DNA from: a virus
Reading direction: 5' to 3' (one strand)
IMG/VR virus record: IMGVR_UViG_3300003267_000287
Coordinates: 1 to 64,000 of that record
Length of the DNA stretch: 64,000 nucleotides
The notes below the pieces were generated by a model, which ran no database searches, was not told the DNA's origin, and saw only the letters and a list, made by a program, of their open reading frames with translations. This document shows positions 60,089 to 64,000 of the stretch, one piece after another; position 1 is the stretch's first letter; the number at the start of each line of letters is the position of its first letter. The translations under genes and the position numbers were made by a program.

Positions 60089-60937
60089 ATGAGGCGACTC
60101 ACCGCCGCCCTAAGTGCCGCGATCATCCTCGCGGCACTTTCGATTCAGACGGCATTTGCTGCCGACCCTCCGGCCCCGACCACGGGGACGCCGTATGCGG
60201 GGCCCTGTCAGCAGGCCGAGTCCCAGGGCTGGTGGCGCAAGGACGGGATCACGATCCCCTCCGCCGTCGGCGAGCACATCCACGTCGCGACCTGCATCCC
60301 CACGACCAAGGTCGATGGGACGATCACCCTCGCGGTCAAGGTCACCCAGCACAACGGGACGGGCGCGATCAAGTGGCTTCGGGCTTGTCGCGAGTCCGAC
60401 TACTGCCAGCGCTGGAGCACGAACTTCCCAGCCTGCGCTGACTGCTCTCAGACCTACTACCTGCCGATCAAGGTCGGAGCCTGGCCGACCGGCGTCGGCG
60501 AGCTCCGATTGACCGCCAACGTGACTCTCAACGGCGAGGGCAAGCGGCAGTTCCAGAGCACGGGCTGGCCGATCCCGGTCCGCTCCACCACCTGCTCCAC
60601 CCGCTGCAACATCTTCTGGGAAGCGCGCGGCTGGTACGAGGGACACGGCTACCAGAACGCCCGACTGACCTCGGGGCCCGCGAACATCCGCTCCGGCGGT
60701 TCGATCAGCGTCCGACTCGACAAGGGGGCGGACGGGCTCACGACCAAGCTGGCTGGCGTCTACATCGATCCCGACTTCCATCACGGTTCGGCCGGGATCG
60801 TGGTGCACCAATGGGCCGCGGGCTACACGGGCTCGGTCACGCTCCCGACGCTCGCTCCAGGGCCACACAAGCTTGTCCTGATCGCGAGCGACGGACAGGA
60901 CGCTGGGGTGCTCGCCATCCCGTTCCTCGTCCCATGA
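60089..60937 (+). CDS. Exported cysteine-rich protein (282 aa)
   Basis: ATG 60089 with AGGAGGTG upstream. Signal peptide MRRLTAALSAAIILAALSIQ (then TAFAA, cut near 25). About ten Cys (CQQA, ATC, CRESDYC, CADC, STTCSTRC) suggest disulfides. Body beta-rich, Trp/Gly-rich (WWRKDGITIPSAVG, GPHKLVLIASDGQ). Perhaps a secreted or surface protein that changes the host wall or receptor. It is unusual in a lytic phage's structural region. Confidence 0.65.
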   Translation: MRRLTAALSAAIILAALSIQTAFAADPPAPTTGTPYAGPCQQAESQGWWRKDGITIPSAVGEHIHVATCIPTTKVDGTITLAVKVTQHNGTGAIKWLRACRESDYCQRWSTNFPACADCSQTYYLPIKVGAWPTGVGELRLTANVTLNGEGKRQFQSTGWPIPVRSTTCSTRCNIFWEARGWYEGHGYQNARLTSGPANIRSGGSISVRLDKGADGLTTKLAGVYIDPDFHHGSAGIVVHQWAAGYTGSVTLPTLAPGPHKLVLIASDGQDAGVLAIPFLVP

Positions 60938-61254
60938 AGCGCCTGGTGATGGCGGTCGTCCTGGCCGCCACGCTGCTTGCCGCCAAGGCCCCAGCTCCAG
61001 CCTGCTCGATCACCCCGACGGCTGATCCAGCGGTCTGGACGTTGACGGCCTGGAACCTTCCGACGAACGACGAGCTCGGGTTCTCGCCGGACCTCTATCC
61101 GATCATGGGCGTCTCTGCGCCGACCGGAACGCTCACCCGGGACTGGTGGTACCCACAGGTCTACGTCTGGGAACGCGGCGGTGGCAAGAGCCTGATCAAG
61201 CCCGGACCGGGCCTGAACGACTACCACGTCATCGCGTTCTGCTCAGCGACATAG
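60934..61254 (+). CDS. Small exported protein (106 aa)
   Basis: ATG 60934 (ATGA overlap). Signal peptide MKRLVMAVVLAATLLAAKAP, then APACSITPTADPAVWTLTAW and WWYPQVYVWERGGGKSLIKP. Two Cys. Coupled to the exported gene before it, so the two probably act together outside the membrane. Not recognised. Confidence 0.65.
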   Translation: MKRLVMAVVLAATLLAAKAPAPACSITPTADPAVWTLTAWNLPTNDELGFSPDLYPIMGVSAPTGTLTRDWWYPQVYVWERGGGKSLIKPGPGLNDYHVIAFCSAT

Positions 61255-61337
61255 CATGACCGTTCGCCGCAATCCAATGCGGCAGACATCTGAGGCAATC
61301 CCATGCCGACCATGACCTCTCAGCTGAACAGCGTCCA

Positions 61338-61364
61338 CGCCCCGGGTGACCCCCGGGGCGTTTT
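61338..61364 (+). terminator. Intrinsic terminator (9-bp stem plus T-run)
   Basis: CGCCCCGGG (61338-61346) pairs with CCCGGGGCG (61352-61360), 5-base loop, then TTTT (61361-61364). Located in the 130-base gap before the repeat fibre gene, so it separates the two. No gene of note is in the gap. Confidence 0.75.
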
Positions 61365-61384
61365 CGTGTGCCCGGTGAACTGAC

Positions 61385-64000
61385 ATGGCCGTCGCGCTTG
61401 TTGGGACCATCGGAACCGCGACCCAGGGCACGTCCGGGAACTCAGTTTCCCCGACCTTCGGTGCGTCGGAAAACCGGACCGCGGGCAACCTGCTGGTGTG
61501 CTTCGTCACGGTCACTGGCACCGCGACGCTCCCAGCGACGCCAGCCGGTTGGGCGGTGGCCGTCCAGCGCGCGGGTACTTCGTGTAGCACCACGATCTTC
61601 ATTCGAACGGCCGAGGGATCGGACGCTGCACCGACGATCGGCGGCGTCACCAGCGGCATCATCGCGGCCCAGCTCGCGGAATACAGCGGCGCCCTGACGA
61701 CGGTCAATCAGTCAGGCAACAACGTCGGCACCGCGAGCCCGGTGACCGCCACCAACGGTGGGGCCGACACGGCCACGGCCTCGTTGATCGTGATGGCGTC
61801 GGCCGACCGCCGCAGCACAGGTCGCGCCCCGAGCGATACGTGGACGTCGAACCACGTCACGACCGTCACCCAGGCCGGAAACAACAACGCCGCCTCGAGT
61901 ACCGACCATTACTCGTTCGGCTACGGCACGACGAACAGCAACACCGGCGCCGACACCGTCACGATCACGCTGTCGAACACCCAGAACATCACAGGCATCG
62001 CCGTTGTCGATGCGGTCTTTCGACCTGGCAATACGGTCCTTTCAACGAAGACCCTCGACGCGATCCTCAAGGCCACGCCATCGGCGACGTTCGCCCTTGA
62101 CGCCGTCCTCAAGAAGACCCAGAGCGCGACCTTCACGCTCAACGCGGTCATCCTCAAGACTCAGTCGACGTCACTCGCTCTCGACGCGGTGGTTTTCAAG
62201 ACCACTGCGGCGACGTTCGCCCTTGATGCCGACATCTTCAAGACGACGAGCGCCACCTTCACGCTCAACGCGGTCCTCAAGAAGACCCAGAGCGCGACGC
62301 TCACCCTCGACGCCGTCCTGTTCAAGACCACGTCCGCGACCTTCACGCTCAACGCGATCAAGCGCACGACGACGTCCTCGTCGTTCACGTTCAACGCCTG
62401 CATCGCAAAGCTCCTGTGGAGCGACGACTGGAACCGAACGACGTCGACCGGCTACCTCGGCGGCACCTGGGTCCCGTTCAACGCCTCGGTCATCGACTAC
62501 AACCTGCCCGACTTCCTGCCCGATGTCTCGGTCAACGGCTCGGTGCTGCGCTTCACCCACAACGAACAGATCGAATGGCGCGGTGGACCGAAGATCAACA
62601 GCGGCCGGTTCCGGTTCGACCTCCGGACGCCTGACACCGATCCGCCGCATTCAGGCAGCGCGATCGTCGTGGCGAACGTCGTCCTGAAGTGGCTCCAGTT
62701 CCAGGTGATTTGGCGCCACGACGCGGTCAACTCGTTCACCCTCGGGTCGGACGTTGCTGACCTGACGATGCCGTCGTTCACGGCAGGGACCTGGTACACG
62801 TTCGAGGCTGGCTTCGCCCAGTCGAGTGCGGGCAATGGCTACCGCGAAACGCTGCGGATCTGGGAGCGGGGCAACACCGCGACCACGATCGAGCTCCAAA
62901 CCACGATCAACGCGTCCAATCCGACTCCGTACTCGGATACGTCGGTTGGCAACCTGACTCTCGACGGGTTCAGCAACGGGGTTGAATTCCAGCTCGACAA
63001 CTTCGAGTTGTACAGCTCCGTGACATCGCTGACCGAGTTCAGCGGTCTCGTTCTCAACTCGATCCTACGGACGATCAACAGCGCCAGCTTCACGTTCGAC
63101 GCTGTTGTTCTGCGGACAGCCGCGGCCACATTCGCGCTGGACTCGGTGTTGTTCAAGACCCAGTCCGCGACGTTCGCCCTCGACGCCGTCGTCGCAGGTG
63201 GCGCCGCCACCCAGACGGGTAGCTACGCGCTCGACGCTGTCCTGTTCAAGACCCAGGCCGCGTCGTTTGTCCTCGACTCGGTCCTGCTCAAGACGCAGTC
63301 GGCAACGTTCGCGCTCGATGCGATTCGGCTCCGCACGACGAGCGCAACGTTCGCTCTCGATGCCGTCCTCTTCCGAACGACCAGCGCCAGCACCACGCTG
63401 GACGCCATCCTGTTCAAGACCCAGGTCGCGACGTTCAGCCTGGACGCCGTTCTCAAGCGGACCGCGTCGGCCACGTTCGCTCTCGACGCCATCGTCTTCC
63501 GAACAACGACGAGCTCGTTCGCGCTCGACGCGGTCCTGTTCAAGACCGCATCGGCGAGCTTCACGCTGGACGCGATCCGCCTCCGGACGACCAGCGCCAC
63601 GTTCACCTTCGACGCCTGGCTGCTGCGTGTCGAAACCCGGACGGCGACGCTCGATGCCGTCCTGTTCAAGACGCAGAGCGCGACCTTCTCGCTGAACGCG
63701 GTGATCATGCCGCGGGCGACGCTCGACGCGATCGTCCGGCGGATCGAGACGCGCAGCTACACGATCGACGCGATCGTCATGCCACGGGCGACGCTGGACG
63801 CCGTCCTGCGCCGCACAGAGTCGTCAACGTTCACCCTGAGTGCCTTTATCGCTGGGGTCGGGACGTTCGCGACCAGCCTCGACGCGGTCATTCTCCGGAC
63901 CCAGTCCGCCACGCGCACGCTGGATGCGGTTCTGCTCCGCACAGAAACACGGTCGTTCGCGCTCGACTCGGTGATTTCCCGCACACAAACCGGGTCATTC
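61385..64000 (+). CDS. Giant fibre-type protein with 14-residue repeats, 3' partial (at least 872 codons)
   Basis: ATG 61385; open to the right edge. An N-terminal beta-domain with ATPAGWAVAVQRAG matches the repeat-linked domain of the 9157 gene (TPPAGW). Block 1 of LDAV-type 14-residue repeats covers 62047-62400, a jelly-roll-like domain (DWNRTTSTGYLGGTWVPFNA, GTWYTFEAGFAQSSAGNGYR) follows, and block 2 (at least 23 units) covers 63050-64000. Consensus LDAVLFKTQSATFA. Probably a long tail-fibre or adhesin shaft. The gene continues past the window. Confidence 0.72.
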   Translation, partial: MAVALVGTIGTATQGTSGNSVSPTFGASENRTAGNLLVCFVTVTGTATLPATPAGWAVAVQRAGTSCSTTIFIRTAEGSDAAPTIGGVTSGIIAAQLAEYSGALTTVNQSGNNVGTASPVTATNGGADTATASLIVMASADRRSTGRAPSDTWTSNHVTTVTQAGNNNAASSTDHYSFGYGTTNSNTGADTVTITLSNTQNITGIAVVDAVFRPGNTVLSTKTLDAILKATPSATFALDAVLKKTQSATFTLNAVILKTQSTSLALDAVVFKTTAATFALDADIFKTTSATFTLNAVLKKTQSATLTLDAVLFKTTSATFTLNAIKRTTTSSSFTFNACIAKLLWSDDWNRTTSTGYLGGTWVPFNASVIDYNLPDFLPDVSVNGSVLRFTHNEQIEWRGGPKINSGRFRFDLRTPDTDPPHSGSAIVVANVVLKWLQFQVIWRHDAVNSFTLGSDVADLTMPSFTAGTWYTFEAGFAQSSAGNGYRETLRIWERGNTATTIELQTTINASNPTPYSDTSVGNLTLDGFSNGVEFQLDNFELYSSVTSLTEFSGLVLNSILRTINSASFTFDAVVLRTAAATFALDSVLFKTQSATFALDAVVAGGAATQTGSYALDAVLFKTQAASFVLDSVLLKTQSATFALDAIRLRTTSATFALDAVLFRTTSASTTLDAILFKTQVATFSLDAVLKRTASATFALDAIVFRTTTSSFALDAVLFKTASASFTLDAIRLRTTSATFTFDAWLLRVETRTATLDAVLFKTQSATFSLNAVIMPRATLDAIVRRIETRSYTIDAIVMPRATLDAVLRRTESSTFTLSAFIAGVGTFATSLDAVILRTQSATRTLDAVLLRTETRSFALDSVISRTQTGSF
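62047..62400 (+). repeat. Repeat block 1 of the fibre gene (about 8 units of 42 bases)
   Basis: Eight consecutive 14-codon units plus a partial one, consensus L(D/N)AV(L/I)xK(T)xSATF(A/T). The DNA keeps strong similarity between units (for example the AAGACCCAGAGCGCGACC runs), suggesting recent duplication. Confidence 0.85.
63050..64000 (+). repeat. Repeat block 2 of the fibre gene (at least 23 units, runs off the edge)
   Basis: Same 14-residue consensus as block 1, more divergent, with a few shorter units (LNAVIMPRAT). The right edge cuts the block, so the copy number is a minimum. Confidence 0.85.

Noticed and set aside
61266-64000. CRISPR-like array suggested by the regular 42-base repeats
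   Set aside because: The repeats are in frame, vary like codons, keep an open reading frame, and have no unique spacers. They encode protein repeats. No CRISPR array was seen anywhere.

Overview
The window is about 64 kb of one dense, high-GC genome of a tailed double-stranded DNA bacteriophage, by gene content a siphovirus. It has a large terminase, a portal, a very long tape measure protein preceded by a frameshifted tail assembly chaperone, several tail-tip and fibre proteins, and lysis genes. The start codons, Shine-Dalgarno sites and promoters resembling bacterial sigma-70 promoters suit a high-GC bacterial host, perhaps an actinobacterium or another high-GC lineage. The sequence alone does not identify the host. 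No integrase, excisionase or recognisable lysogeny repressor is visible. DNA polymerase, primase, replicative helicase, major capsid protein and capsid protease are also missing. The left edge starts at the end of a tail gene and the right edge cuts a fibre gene, so I infer the genome continues off both ends and that the missing capsid genes lie between them.

Layout: (1) 1-16.8 kb, plus strand: tail and lysis operon. It holds the end of a probable major tail protein, a tail assembly chaperone with an A AAA AAC slippery site, the 1957-residue tape measure, three large tail-tip proteins, a C39-like cysteine peptidase (probable endolysin) and a run of small membrane proteins (holin candidates). 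(2) 16.8-28.4 kb, minus strand: recombination and nucleotide genes. These include an RlpA-like double-psi barrel protein, a RusA resolvase, two HNH nucleases, tRNA-Cys, dCTP deaminase, an ERF annealing protein, a Cas4/RecB-like nuclease, a methyltransferase, a ParB-like protein, a RadC-like JAB protein and SSB. (3) 28.4-43.7 kb, minus strand: about 35 tightly coupled small genes, mostly unrecognised. They include two expanded paralogous families (zinc-ribbon proteins and a 'CPxA' family), a large AAA+ ATPase and a stalked, membrane-anchored surface protein. (4) 43.8-50.4 kb, plus strand: small early genes under several separate promoters, seven tRNAs including an initiator tRNA, and a QueD-like gene behind a promoter plus terminator leader. 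(5) 50.4-64 kb, plus strand: a second ParB-like protein, the small and large terminase, the portal, Ser/Thr-rich virion-type proteins interleaved with three glycosyltransferases and a sugar epimerase, two exported proteins, and a giant repeat-built fibre gene running off the end.

The minus-strand genes overlap mainly by ATGA, GTGA or TGATG junctions, which implies polycistronic, translationally coupled expression. Perfect hairpins sit in the few intercistronic gaps. The 43652-43863 gap separates the divergent leftward and rightward transcription units; a good rightward promoter is visible there. The annealing protein, SSB, exonuclease and resolvase make a plausible recombination module. The glycosyltransferase block beside the Ser/Thr-rich proteins suggests sugar decoration of virion proteins. 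All functional calls come from motif reading; no database search was run.
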